A DNA stretch of 64,000 nucleotides from Arion vulgaris (Eukaryota > Mollusca > Gastropoda > Stylommatophora > Arionidae): NCBI GenBank assembly GCA_020796225.1, contig CM036755.1, positions 82,405,150-82,469,149 on the forward strand. Direction: 5' to 3'. This document shows, piece by piece, positions 44,405 to 56,509 of the stretch (the first letter of the stretch is position 1; the number at the start of each line of letters is the position of its first letter). A program made the translations under genes and the position numbers. The notes under the pieces are model-generated. The model was not told the DNA's origin and ran no database searches. It was given only the letters and a program-made list of their open reading frames with translations.

Positions 44405-45134
44405 CTGAAAAGAAAAATTGTTGGAATATTTGAGGAATCAGTTAATCATGAAGGCACTTTTTATGACTGGGTAGAAATAATAAGCCGATTTCCGGTCAGG
44501 TTTGTGTGGCACGATGGAGGTGTATTCTCTGCCGGGCTAAAAACAGGGTCAATTTAAGATTTCTTTTGATGGAATTTGTGTTCAAATAGCTGCGATCACC
44601 GACTAGTATAGTTACTGACAAGAAGGTAAGGAACGACATACTACCTTCTCAAATACTGCTATGTTGGACGCTACAGACTCAACATACACTTATATAGACT
44701 AAGAAGAGACAAACAGCTCTCCGCCAGTGTCAGCAGACGGAACAGACATCAGAGCATATCCTGCAAGACAATCCTCTCCTGTGTGAGCTGAGAAGCAACA
44801 TTTGGCCACAGTCTGTTGATCTAAACTAAGCTTTAGGGAAACCTGACAGACATGAGACTGACTGCGTAGTGTGTGGTCCATAGTAAGCTAAGCACATGAC
44901 CAGAGATTGCTAAATAAGAAGAAGAAGGAAAAAATAATGTCATGAACTCAAAGACTAGCAAATACAAAAATAACAAAGAATATAGATGAGCATTGCTGAA
45001 TGAGAGCGTAGCCAAACATAACTTTGTATTCTAAAATTGTACTATATGCTATTTCCCAAATGTTGTGAGAGGATACATCTATTTAGAAATTTGGATTGAT
45101 ATTTTTGTAAGTGTGGGTGAAAATTCAAACTTAC

Positions 45135-45281
45135 GTTCATTACATAAAGGTGTTTGGAATCCATTTTGACATGCACATGTTCCATTAATGTGATCACATT
45201 CTGGAATGTTCTTGTCATTGAGTAAACAGGACCTGGCACATTGAGATCTGCAGTCTTTGCCAAATGTTCCCACTGAACAAT
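45135..45281 (-). CDS. RPTP exon: EGF-like module, copy B
   Basis: Duplicate of 38991-39137 with one exon difference: CDE becomes CNE at the last codons (GAT to AAT on the coding strand). Splice sites are conserved. Together with 44261-44404 it adds 291 bp (97 codons) in frame. Confidence 0.83.
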
Positions 45282-45329
45282 CTACAAGAATAATACATTA
45301 ACATTTGAATAGTTCAAAAATGTAGTTTA

Positions 45330-46480
45330 GTCGTCGGATCATCATCACTGCGTATCAAACCAATTAGTCCATAAGTGCTCTGATCTTCTCATCAGTGTGT
45401 CTCTCAGCATGTGGCGACTAACGACACCAGTTCTTTGTTGGTTTACTATTCTTCTTTGACTACCAGCATAGTATTCTTGTCTAGCTACATCACATATGAC
45501 TTGGAATTCTTGCAGTCTGGTTTGTACTGTAGATCCACTGATATTACTTGAATCATGTACACGTCCTCTCTCTCCCTTAGGGAATTTATAATATCAGCAT
45601 GACTCATGGTTCATGGCTCACTCGCTTTTTACAGCAGCGATACCTGCTAACCTATCGGCATGTTTATTTTCCTTTACGCCTTCATTCCCTGGCACAAAAA
45701 TAAAACTGATTTTTGTCAACATAGAGCTCCTCAGCGGCTCCAGCGATTGTCTCCTAGCCCAGTCTGTTTCAATCTTTCCGAGTATACTCATTGAGACACT
45801 GAGAAAACATGCATGGATAAAAGTATGTGATTCCTGCCAGACCATCGCTTTAATTTTACTGCCATGATTTCCATAGTGAGACTGCTTGTAGTCATGGCAA
45901 AACCACCACTGTCTTCCTTCACAAATAGTTAATTAACAGAACCTAAATTTTACTCTCTGGGCACAAATATATTGGCTAAACAGTCTATTTCAGCAGAGTA
46001 TGCATACAGATAATTCTAATCTATACATCTATATGGAATGGGATAATCTAGAGAGACATGGAGACAAAATATAGATAGAGAAATAGAAGAGGTGGGAAAG
46101 ACCTTGAATGAATTAAGTTGGTGTGCTCAAGAAGGACCTGGTTGGAGGAAATTTGTTGATGTTTTATGCTTCAAAAGAAGTTAAAAGAATAATAAGAAGA
46201 TCTATCTATATTCTCTTGGTGTCCTGTTTGACACATAAATCTTCCACAAGAGATGTCCATTGCTGTCATTCTGCTGCTTTTCTACCAATTGTTTCTTATG
46301 TCACGTCATAATCATTCAACTCTCTTTCTATAGTTCTTATATTTCATGTGGATGTTCAGGCCTTTTTAAATCCGCTGACCCATCCAAGAGCTGTGTTAGC
46401 CAATATCCCATCCCTACAGGCATATTATATACTTGATCAATCGACCTACATCTTTGTCTTTTAATGATGATCTCTAGTGA
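45330..46480. mobile_element. copy B repeats: RNase H tail and LINE tails
   Basis: Duplicate of 39185-40335: RNase H-type LINE tail (-) 45330-45905, LINE tail (+) 46035-46180, LINE tail (-) 46205-46475. Confidence 0.75.
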
Positions 46481-47487
46481 TGAACAGTTTGTTCATTTTA
46501 AAAGTCCTCCATTTGCTATTGTATTTGTCCAGAATATTCACATACATTTTCTTAAACATTTATTCTGAAATATCGCCAACATGTGTATGATGTTTTGAGT
46601 CAGTTTTCAGCACTCACAGCTGTATAGTAATACTCACAGGACACTTCTTCAATATCTTTTATGTTTAGTTTTAAGATTCAATCTTTTGGATATTTCCAAT
46701 AGTGCAGACTATATGCACATAAAAAGTGTCATCAAAAGTGTCCCTGCCAAGTAACATCTCACTTGATGATAAATGTCTCAAGTATTCCAGTTGCTGACCA
46801 GATAGATAAAGATGGGTGAGGATATTGGTACAGCCCAAAAAGAACGACATACCAAATATGCAAATATAATGATAAATCAGCATCAAGCTGACATGTTGGA
46901 CTTCTGGACTTTTTTTCTGGATTTGTTGAGGTGGAGATCGGAGCACCTATGGACATGTCTGAAGTGCTATGATGATATTTCTCAAATAACTGATAATCTC
47001 AAGAATGCATGCTTGTTTAAATCTGAGTCATGATGAAGGTGATATCTATCATAAAGATGCTACAGCTTTTATAAAAATAAATGTTACAAAGATGTAACAA
47101 GTTTACTTATGATGTTTACGAGAGCTTCCTCTTCAAGCAAATTAATATCGTTATAAAGATCAAACTAAATGAACATTTATAACAAAGTGAACACTTCACT
47201 GATGATACTCTCTATTTTATGACTGTGTATGAGCAGTGAACGCAATTAATACAAAATGCGACATTCCAGACGCTTACCTTCATCTGTGTCGCAGGTTATT
47301 CTGAGGTGAAGGGTAATGAGAGAACGGATGCACTGACGAGCAATTGTCTTCTATGAACAAAAGCGACATCATTAACGCTCTAAGAGAAAACATACGCCCT
47401 GTAGATTTCAACGAAAAAGATAACGGGTATTTTTTATCTCGGTTGCGCTAGTTATGTATACTGATAGGTGCGGTAAGACGGGAAAAC

Positions 47488-48309
47488 CACGAGAGAAACC
47501 CCAGTAAATACATCAATCAGCACCAAACGGGAGTTATTAGTCTAAACACACTGAAATGTCTGCTTGGGAGAGAAACCCCAGTAGATACATCAACCAGCAC
47601 TGAACGGGAGTTATTAGTCTAAACACACTGAAATGCCTGCTTGGGAGAGAAACTCCAGTAAATACATCAACCAGCACCGAACGGGAGTTAATAGTCTAAA
47701 CACACTGAAATGTCTGCTTGGGAGAGAAACCCCAGTAATACATCAATCAACACGGATTTATTAGTTAAACACACTGAAATGTCTGCTTGGGAGAGAAACC
47801 CCAGTAATACATCAATCAGCACTCGGAGTTATTAGTCTAAACACACTGAAATGTCTGCTTGGGAGAGAAACCCCAGTAAATACATCAATCAACACCGAGT
47901 TATTAGTGTAAACACACTGAAATGTCTGCTTGGGAGAGAAACCCCAGTAAATACATCAATCAGCACCGAGTTATTAGTCTAAACACACTGAAATGTCTGC
48001 TTGGGAGAGAAACTCCAGTAGATACACAACCAGCACCGAGTTATTAGTCTAAACACACTGAAATGCCTGTTTGGGAGAGAAACCCAGTAGATACATCAAT
48101 CAGCACTGAACGGGAGTTATTAGTCTAAACACACTGAAATGTCTGCTTGGGAGAGAAACCCCAGTAAATACATCAATCAGCACTGAACGGGAGTTATTAG
48201 TCTAAACACACTGAAATGTCTGCTTGGGAGAGAAACCCCAGTAAATACATCAATCAACGAACGGAGTTATTAGTGTAAACACACTGAAATGTCTGCTTGG
48301 GAGAGAAAC
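47488..48309. repeat. ~70-77 bp minisatellite, 11-12 units (copy B)
   Basis: Same unit as 41342-41780 but about twice as many copies. Several units have single-base losses ('agtaatacatc', 'aacccagtag'). Confidence 0.95.
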
Positions 48310-48319
48310 GTCAATGATG

Positions 48320-49000
48320 ATATTCCATGCATGAAGTAGTTCTAATAATAGACTCTTTAAACTGACACCACTACTACTGATCAAATATCGTGCCATTTGA
48401 TGAAGAGTAATGTTCAACCATTAGAACATCGATGCCAAACCTTCACTGTATACTGGAATGTCACAAGTTCAGCTAACATGAAGACCTGTTATTTTCTCAG
48501 TATGATGAGTTCGAAATGACCCCAAATTTTATGCACATTTGACAATCGCCACTGCAGTATTTTAGGCATGATGAGTTTACACGATAGTTAAAAATCAGAA
48601 ATAACTAATAAACTTAGGATATGGAAATACTCATATGATACAGCTACTTACCTGTCTATGTAGAGTACTATTAATAATCACAAGCTAAGCTGTAACGTAT
48701 GGTCTCCAATCTATCTAGCAGTAGATACGCCGGTTTTCGAGTGGTGTCCATCACCAGCACTGTAGACGGGAATATATTGATCTATAAACATCGTCCTGAA
48801 TCAAAGTCAATCTGTATCACATTCAGAGCCGTTCATCACTACACTGGCAGAAGTCAGAATCAGTCATTGACCACTATCACAGCAAGCCCCAATGTTGGTT
48901 CATTAGTCGTTTGCAAACCTAAGAGTTTGCTTGCGATATAACTCTACTAAAGTTTACCTTCTATAACTTCAAATCGTTATTAGTGTATCTAAATGCACTG
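48320..49000. other. intron, nothing recognised
   Basis: No coding region or repeat that I can support. Confidence 0.4.
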
Positions 49001-49014
49001 ATCTAATTCTACAA

Positions 49015-49560
49015 TTAAGACATATTTAATTCTTGCTTAATGACTCTTAAGTTGTATTTTATTAATTTTAATTTTGAAAAATTTCTTTCCGCACTAACTA
49101 CAGAGACAGGGAATGTTAATAAAATTATTAGAGCTACAACAGTATTCAGATACAAACTAATCAAGTTATTTTGGCACAAATAATTTAAAAACATCTAAAG
49201 GTTTCAAAGAATATGGTAGCATTCTGGATACATCTCGTAATTCTTCTTGAAGATCATTTGCATATATATCTGATTCATTTTCGACCAAAAGTATTGACTG
49301 GAGACTGGTACAATAATTTTCTAGCGTTTTGTCATTTATATCCTTGAGTTTTAAAATGTCATATAAAAACTGAAAATTTCTTCTATAGGTTTCCAAAAGC
49401 GTGAATCGTTCATTCAGAGAATTACGGGTAATGTCCAAAAAATAATTGAAACAGTTTATTTTAAATTTGTTTCTCCTCTGTTAATGGTTCATCGACAGCT
49501 TCTTCACAGTCAAACTGACGATTTGTCCTTCTGGCTCTAACTTCAGTTTCTGCAGAAAAA
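49015..49560 (-). pseudogene. hAT-type transposase remnant (C-terminus)
   Basis: Minus strand: NFQFLYDILKLKDINDKTLE, NYCTSLQSILLVENESDIYA, NDLQEELRDVSRMLP, PLDVFKLF; then after a frameshift at about 49165 NNLISLYLN, ALIILLTFPVSVVSAERNFS, KLKLIKYNLR to a stop at 49015. PVS-x-ASAERxFSKLKLIK is the dimerisation motif of hAT transposases (ZMYM1-like group). The catalytic N-terminal part is absent or unrecognisable. Confidence 0.85.
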
Positions 49561-49899
49561 TTATGCACTACATTCAAGATTCTCTGCAATTTCATTAGCA
49601 GCAATTTTCATCTGATCATATCCAGATTGTCTATACATTTCCCTTTTGTATGGTTTCTGATAACATCCTTACACAATCTGACACATTTAAAAGTTACAAA
49701 TTGCAATAACTTCGAGACTGAATTTATTTCAAATCAAATATCATGCTAAAGAACTACACCGCACATAAACTTGTAATTATTAATATTTTTACTAACCCTC
49801 TTGTTTTAACTTTAGTTTCTGCATCTCTCTTGACATCTTCTATTATTTGGAATAATGTATCAAAAGATTTTGCAAAGTTGAAATCGTAAAAGTCTTAAA

Positions 49900-50860
49900 G
49901 CTTCTACTCTGTTTGACTACGTAGTAGCAATCAATGTTTTAGAGATAATTGTGAAACATGAATTTGGTAAAAATAGAGCAATAAATAACGAACACAAAAT
50001 TAGGCAGATGCAAATATTTGCTAAGCAAATCTCTATTACACACAGAACGCAATAGAAACTCAATATTACCTATATAACTCTATCACACACAAGCTAACGT
50101 TATGCGCCTGAGATATACCCAGTCTATGCAAATGTTTTTGTTTTTTTTTAAATCGAGTCCCTATTGTCCTAACATAATCATTTTCAATGATAATAAGTAA
50201 CTATTAAACACAAACACTGAATTAATATAAATGCAAACATTTTATTCTGATACAGTACAGATATATTATATATCTGATTTTCTGATTTAAACAAAGGAAC
50301 AGCCAAGACAAACTAACATTAAAATGAAATATTGTCAACAATTGAAAGCTCAAAGCAGAACTATCAACATGTAACATATGCAATTGTTTTTTTGTGTGGA
50401 TAATTGCCGCACCTTAGCTTTTATGAGTGGCCCCGGGAAATTACAAACAAAAATAGCATCTGTGCGCTGTCAGATCACAAGTCTGTTGGCGAGGGAGCGT
50501 CAGCAATGCACCTGCCTCACAAACCGAAATCATAGTGTATCGAAAGCGCGTAGGCAGAGGCATGCGACAAATTATAAATCATATACATCAATATCGGAAT
50601 AACATAGACCACTATAGAAAAGAGTTACGTAAAGATTCAAATTATTGAATGGTTCAAATTTGATTTTACGCCCAACGCAAGGTGACTGCCTGATGCGGCC
50701 GCCTGTTTGCGTCATAGCACTGCGCGGCCCTGATCACATGTCTTTTTCAATCAAACACTGGAGTGTCTGACTGAATGGATTAGAGTACAGGCTACCATTC
50801 GGGAGTACAGGGTTCAATCCGCGGTAAAGACAAGGAATTTTTCAGTCGGAGCATAAAGAA
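49900..50860. other. AT-rich intron with one tRNA-like SINE head
   Basis: Mostly unremarkable AT-rich sequence. At 50770-50830 (+) 'gaatggattagagtacaggc' then 'agggttcaatccgcgg' look like a degenerate tRNA-type A-box region and B-box, so a SINE head is possible. Confidence 0.4.
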
Positions 50861-50873
50861 AAAGTTATAACCT

Positions 50874-53315
50874 GAACAGTTTCACGGTTACTGCACTAAA
50901 CATGCGGACATTACCTTCCACAGTTTCACGGTTACTACACTAACATATGTACATTACCTTCACGGTCCTAGACATGGACATTACTTCCACAAGTTCAAGT
51001 TCATTGCTCTACACTTCACTAGACATGTGACATTACCTTAAGGTTCATGTTCACTGCTCTACACTTCACTAACATGCGACATTACCTTCCACAGGTTCAT
51101 GATTGACTGCCCTACACTTCACTAGACATCGGACATTAGTCTTACAGGTTCATGTCCACTGCCCTACACTTCACTAGACATACGGATTTACATTCCACAG
51201 TCATGTTCACTGTCTACACTTACTAGACATGCGACATTACCTTCACAGGTTCATGTTCACTGCCTACACTTACACAGACATTGGACATTACCTTCCACAG
51301 GTTCATGTTCCCACTGCTCTACACTCACTAGACATGCGACATAACCTCCACAGGTTCATGTTCACACTCCTACTTTCACTAACATAGGACATTACCTTCC
51401 ACGGTTCATGTTCCCTGCCACACTTCACTAGACATGTGACATTACCTCTAAGGTTCTGTTCCCACTGCTCACTTACTAGACATCGGACATTACCTTCCAC
51501 AGGTTCATGTTCCACTGCTCTACACTTCATAGACATGCGGACATTACCTTCCAAGGTTCATGTTCCACTGCCTACACTTCACTAGACATGCGACATTACC
51601 TTACAGGTTCATGTTCACTCTCTACACTTCACTAGACATTGGACATTACCTTCTACAGGTTCATGTTCACTGCCCTAACTTCACTAGACATGGGACATTA
51701 CCTTCCACAGTTCAGTTCCCACTGCTCTACATTCACTAGACATGGACATACCTTCACAGGTTCATGTTCCCACTGTCCTACACTTCACTAGACATACGGA
51801 CATTACCTTTACAGGTTCATGTCTCACTGCCCTACACTCACTAGACATACGGACATTACTCACAGGTTCATGTTCACTGTTCTACACTTCACTAGACATG
51901 TGGACATTACCTTCCACAGGTTCATGTTCACTGCCCTACACTCACTAGACATGTGACATTACCTTCACAGGTTCATGTTCACATGCTCTACACTTCACTA
52001 GACATCGGACATACCTTCACAGGTTCATGTTCCCACTGTCCTACACTTCACTAGACATGCGGACATTACCTTCTACAGGTTCATGTTCCCACTGCTCTAC
52101 ACTTCACTAGACATGCGGACATTACCTTCCACAGGTTCATGTTCCCACTGCTCTACACTTCACTAGACATGCGGACATTACCTTCCACAGGTTCATGTTC
52201 CCACTGTCCTACACTTCACTAGACATACGGACATTACCTTCTACAGGTTCATGTTCTCACTGCCCTACACTTCACTAGACATTGGACATTACCTCTACAG
52301 GTTCATGTTCACTGTTCTACACTCACTAGACATGGGACATTACCTTCACGTCGATGTTCACTGCCCTACACTTCACTAGACATGCGGACATTACCTTCAC
52401 AGGTTCATGTTCCACTGCCTACTTCACTAGACATGCGGACATTACCTTCCACAGGTTCATGTTCACTGTCCTACCTTCACTAGACATGCGGACATTACCT
52501 TCTACAGGTTCATGTTCCCACTGTCCTAACTTCACTAGACTACGGACATTACCTTCCACAGGTTCATGTTCCCACTGCTCTACACTTCACTAGACAGACG
52601 GACATTACCTTCTACAGGTCATGTTCCACTGCTACACTTCACTAGACATGCGGACATTACCTTCTACAGGTTCATGTTCCCACTGTTCTACACTTCACTA
52701 GACATACGGACATTACCTTCTACAGGTTCATGTTCCCACTGTCCTACACTTCACTAGACATACGGACATTACCTTCCACAGGTTCATGTTCCCACTGTCC
52801 TACACTTCACTAGACATACGGACATTACCTTCTACAGGTTCATGTTCCCACTGTTCTACACTTCACTAGACAGACGGACATTACCTTCTACAGTTTCATG
52901 TTCCCACTGCTCTACACTTCACTAGACATACGGACATTACCTTCCACAGGTTCATGTTCCCACTGTCCTACACTTCACTAGACATACGGACATTACCTTC
53001 TACAGGTTCATGTTCCCACTGTTCTACACTGCACTAGACATGCGGACATTACCTTCACAGGTTCATTTCCCACTGCCCTACACTTCACTAGACATACGGA
53101 CATTACCTTCCACAGGTTCATGTTCCCACTGCCCTACACTGCACTAGACATACGGACATTACCTTCCACAGGTTCATGTTCCCACTGTTCTACATTTGCA
53201 CTAGACATACGGACATTACCTTCTACAGGTTCATGTTCCCACTGTTCTACACTGCACTAGACATATGGACATTACCTTCTACAGGTTCATGTTCCCACTG
53301 CCCTACACTGCACTG
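50874..53315. repeat. 56-bp minisatellite, about 44 units
   Basis: Consensus unit 'ggttcatgttcccactgctc' + 'tacacttcactagacatgcg' + 'gacattaccttccaca'. From about 52700 to the end, units are full length. From 50900 to 52600 many lack one or several bases ('ctgcctacttcac', 'ggacattacttcc'). Open frames here are artefacts. It lies in the intron between EGF exons 54152 and 45281. Confidence 0.95.
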
Positions 53316-53767
53316 AAAAGCAGTATTACAGTCAGTAAAATCAGTTGAATTGAATATCCTCCTTTGTTGATACACATTCTGACATGCATGAATGGAGTAG
53401 ATATAAATTCTTCCAACACATTCTGATATGCTATCTTGCATTGATGTAAAGATCCTAAACCCCATATAACCAGGTGAATGTGCTCACGGTATGATGTTTT
53501 TTGAACAAGTTCATAGTCGAAGATGATCTATCCATAATGGCTGGATGGACAAAATAATTACAGCTTTGACAGACTGAACTATCTTGGAATAATCTTTTTT
53601 CCTATTTACTGCTACGAGTTCAGACGTACTCATGGTGCCTCTGACTGAATTTTACATGAAGGCTTGCTCTCCTTATCACTAGTGTCCTACTCCATTCAGC
53701 TGAATATTACTTTGTCTTCAGAGGTAATGTTACTATTAATGTTACTTAAATATTATTATTAGTATCT

Positions 53768-54032
53768 TCTTCTTCTTCTTCTTTAAATGTTTCATATCAA
53801 CAACTTATTAAACCAATCTTTGTGATCTGTATGTGATCTGAGCCTAAGAGCGATTGTAAGTTGTGCCAGTTATGCGCTTACAAGTAGGCCAGCACATCCG
53901 ATTTCTATGACGCTTTTTATTTACTAGGTAGCTTCCTAGACCCCTACCTGCGTTGTCTCTTATGATATTCCTTGTAGCTCACAGTGGTACTATTCTTCTC
54001 CCTTGCGAGTCTTGACAACACGTGGGTGATTT
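53768..54032 (+). repeat. SINE-like family B
   Basis: Plus-strand copy: a cttcttcttc run, 'tgtgatctgagcctaagagc', 'agcacatccgatttctatga', 'gttgtctcttatgat', 'cacagtggtactattcttc'. It ends about 120 bp before the EGF exon at 54152 in coordinates. Confidence 0.7.
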
Positions 54033-54151
54033 TATAGCATTATTACTGTAACTGCCACATGGCATGCACACCTCAACAGTCACTAGTCAGACTCGCCCCA
54101 ATATATAAAAACATTGGACAGCACTGTATCAAGGTATAGAAGCAGACTTAC

Positions 54152-54304
54152 TTTGATTACATGTGGGAAACATGTAGCCATCTTGACATCCTTTCAAACA
54201 AGTACCATTAACATGGTCACAGACTGATGTACCATTAATGTCTGCTATACAAAACTGAGAACAGTTAAACTTGCAGTCTTTGCCATATGTTCCTGCTGGA
54301 CATG
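54152..54304 (-). CDS. RPTP exon: EGF-like module
   Basis: 153 bp, phase 1 to 1. (x)CPAGTYGKDCKFNCSQFC, then GTSVCDHVNGTCLKGCQDGY, MFPTCNQ at donor 'gtaag'. Eight cysteines; CPAGTYGKDC is the signature of MEGF/scavenger-type EGF modules. Acceptor 'ctcccacag'. Intact. Confidence 0.9.
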
Positions 54305-54394
54305 CTGTGGGAGAAATGCAAATTGTCTTTACATGTAATCTAATTTTATATATTAGTTCTATATTTATATATATATATATATATAATTTTCTTG

Positions 54395-54729
54395 TACTGT
54401 TGTATGTTACATAGCGACTGCATGTAATTTCTCCATACCGCTCTATCCTGGACAACTCGTTCAATCTCTGCCATCATCCGTGATCTTCCTATTTTCCTCT
54501 TTACAGTGATGTCTCCTTCCATAATGGTCTTCTCCAATTTCTCTTGTCTTTTTAAATGTTACAATTTTTTTCAGCTTTCACATCAGCCAGTTTTCTTTGA
54601 TTTTGAATTTTTTTCTGTGTATTAATATAATTATTCTCTTCTCTTTCCATGATATACGGATGTTTCTTCTGTAACACATATTTCAAAGCACATATATGTT
54701 TTTCCACTGCAATATCATCCAATATACTA

Positions 54730-54740
<11 letters not shown>
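54395..54740 (-). mobile_element. LINE tail fragment
   Basis: Minus strand: EKTIMEGDITVKRKIGRSRM, MAEIERVVQDRAVWRNYMQS. Tail of an RT ORF (EGDI..KR..GR.R, then QDR..WR). Short and isolated. Confidence 0.55.
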
Positions 54741-54798
<58 letters not shown>

Positions 54799-54844
54799 TT
54801 CACGGATGTCCAAGTAGTTTGATAATCTATAAATAGTATGTTGA

Positions 54845-54908
<64 letters not shown>
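54733..54908. repeat. two long (at)n tracts
   Basis: (at)n at 54733-54796 and at 54848-54908, about 50 bp apart; a shorter one lies at 54367-54385. The 'IYIYIY' reading frames through them are meaningless. Confidence 0.97.
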
Positions 54909-54910
<2 letters not shown>

Positions 54911-55189
54911 CGTGATACTTTTGTTGGTGGGCCGGACAAAAATTTTATTAAGAAGTCATGGTTCTAGGTTAGGTTATATATTAGTATTCACACATTAGTT
55001 ATACATGATTTTTGGTGGAGCCTGGCCCTACTGGCCCTTAATGACGAGTCGCCACTGTATATATATATATCATATATCGTGGCATGTACTTTACAGGGCG
55101 TAGCTATCAACAACAGTAAACAGTTATTGATTTTCTAGGCACCACTTATACGTTTAGTAGTTTGCCATATACTAGCTAATTAACCCGGC

Positions 55190-56500
55190 TTTGCTGGGGA
55201 TCCATCCTGCATTGACATCCTGCTGTAAATGAACCTTCATTTTGATAGTTAATTTTAAAGTTTTAACATATCTCCAAAGCTGGGATAATTTAATACATGC
55301 CTTGAGCTCATCAGCCATTGTTCCTCTAGGAATAATAGGAAAGGGTTGCCTGAAATGACCAGCATGCACCACTACTGCTCCATCCATAATTGGTTGATTG
55401 TCTCTAATATCTGGAAGAGACCTGTTGAGTGCTTCTAGTCCACGTTTGTAAATCATAGTGCATTCAAGCCAAACAATCAGTTTGTATTGTTGTAAAACTG
55501 CTGCTTTGTCCGTTTCTTTACTGATATTGTAAATTGTCACTTTGGTATGTGACTAATGCTTTACTGATATTGTAAATTGTCACTTTGGTATGTGACTAAT
55601 GCTTTACTGATATTGTAAATTGTCACTTTGGTATGTGGACTAATACTTCACTGATATTGTAAATTGTCACTTTGGTATGTGACTAATGCTTTACTGATAT
55701 TGTAAATTGTCACTTTGGTATGTGACTAATGCTTTACTGATATTGTAAATTGTCACTTTGGTATGTGACTAATGCTTTACTGATATTGTAAATTGTCACT
55801 TTGGTATGTGGACTAATACTTTACTGATATTGTAAGTTGTCACTTTGGTATGTGACTAATACTTTACTGATATTGTAAATTGTCACTTTGATATGTGACT
55901 AATACTTTACTGATATTGTAAATTGTCACTTTGGTACATGACTAATACTTCACTGATATTGTAAATTGTCACTTTGATATGTGACTAATACTTTACTGAT
56001 ATTGTAAATTGTCACTTTGGTACATGACTAATACTTTACTGATATTGTAAATTGTCACTTTGGTACGTGTTAAATCGAGGGGAATATAAAGTAAGGGATT
56101 TGTCACTTTGATATGTGCTACTAGATACTTAGCAATGGCAATATGCGATTGAAGCACATTTTGTAAGAGTAATACAAACATTTCCCTTTCTCTGTAAGTC
56201 ACTTTGTATAGACCGCCTTTACCGTCTTTCACTTGGTTCAGAATTATATTGTAAACAATTCTTTGGACCATAACTTATAGTGGCTTGTTGTCAGTTATGT
56301 AATGTGCTAAATCATCGGTGTTGTAATCACGGTTTCTTTAAGTCTTTCTCTTTGCCAACGACTGGACGCTTTGTTGAAAGTTTTCGATATTGAACAAGAC
56401 TCTCTGTTCATTTTCAAGGTGGACGTTCAGTTACATTACAGAGGGATATCTCTCATGGACATGGAAATCCAATACACGCTAAGCTGCTTCATTGCTGCTG
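55190..56500 (-). pseudogene. Helitron (PIF1-like helicase) remnant split by a minisatellite
   Basis: Minus strand, N to C: DDLAHYITDNKPL (about 56310), IILNQVKDGKGGLY, a degraded Walker A region (APGGTGKT not preserved), IPLDLTRTK, then, after the array, NISKETDKAAVLQQYKLIVW, LECTMIYKRGLEALNRSLPD, HAGHFRQPFPIIPRGTMADE, LKACIKLSQLWRYVKTLKLT. The Walker B (WDEC) reads WLEC and GDFRQ reads GHFRQ, so key Asp residues are lost. The order matches the helicase of animal Helitrons. No Rep (HUH) part and no termini seen. Confidence 0.8.
55518..56066. repeat. 43-bp minisatellite, ~12-13 units, inside the Helitron
   Basis: Units 'tttactgatattgtaaattg' + 'tcactttggtatgtgactaa' + 'tgc'. On the minus strand a unit encodes VTIYNISK, which is the helicase's own TPxCNISK segment, so the array grew from the coding sequence. 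43 is not a multiple of 3. Confidence 0.93.
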
Positions 56501-56509
56501 GTGTAGAGG

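Larger units (their letters stand above)
41787..47930. repeat. 6.14-kb tandem duplication, copy B
   Basis: Second copy of 35643-41786. Examples of differences: 'ctccctgg' (36700) versus 'ctcctgg' (42842); 'ttcatcaca' versus 'ttcattaca' in the EGF exon; 'gatctcatcagta' versus 'gatcttctcatcagtg'. The right edge is blurred because it ends in the minisatellite. Confidence 0.93.

Noticed and set aside
48640..48720. Donor-like 'catagacaggtaagtagc' on the minus strand
   Set aside because: No open, conserved or cysteine-rich exon lies upstream of it.
49166..49438. A 90-codon frame as a host gene
   Set aside because: It matches the C-terminal part of hAT transposases and continues, after a frameshift, into the SAERNFSKLKLIK motif; a transposon relic.
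50874..53315. Regular direct repeats that could suggest a CRISPR array
   Set aside because: The units are contiguous with no unique spacers, and the context is an animal intron. It is a minisatellite, like the other arrays.
54552..54939. Open frames rich in IYIYIY
   Set aside because: Translations of (at)n microsatellites.
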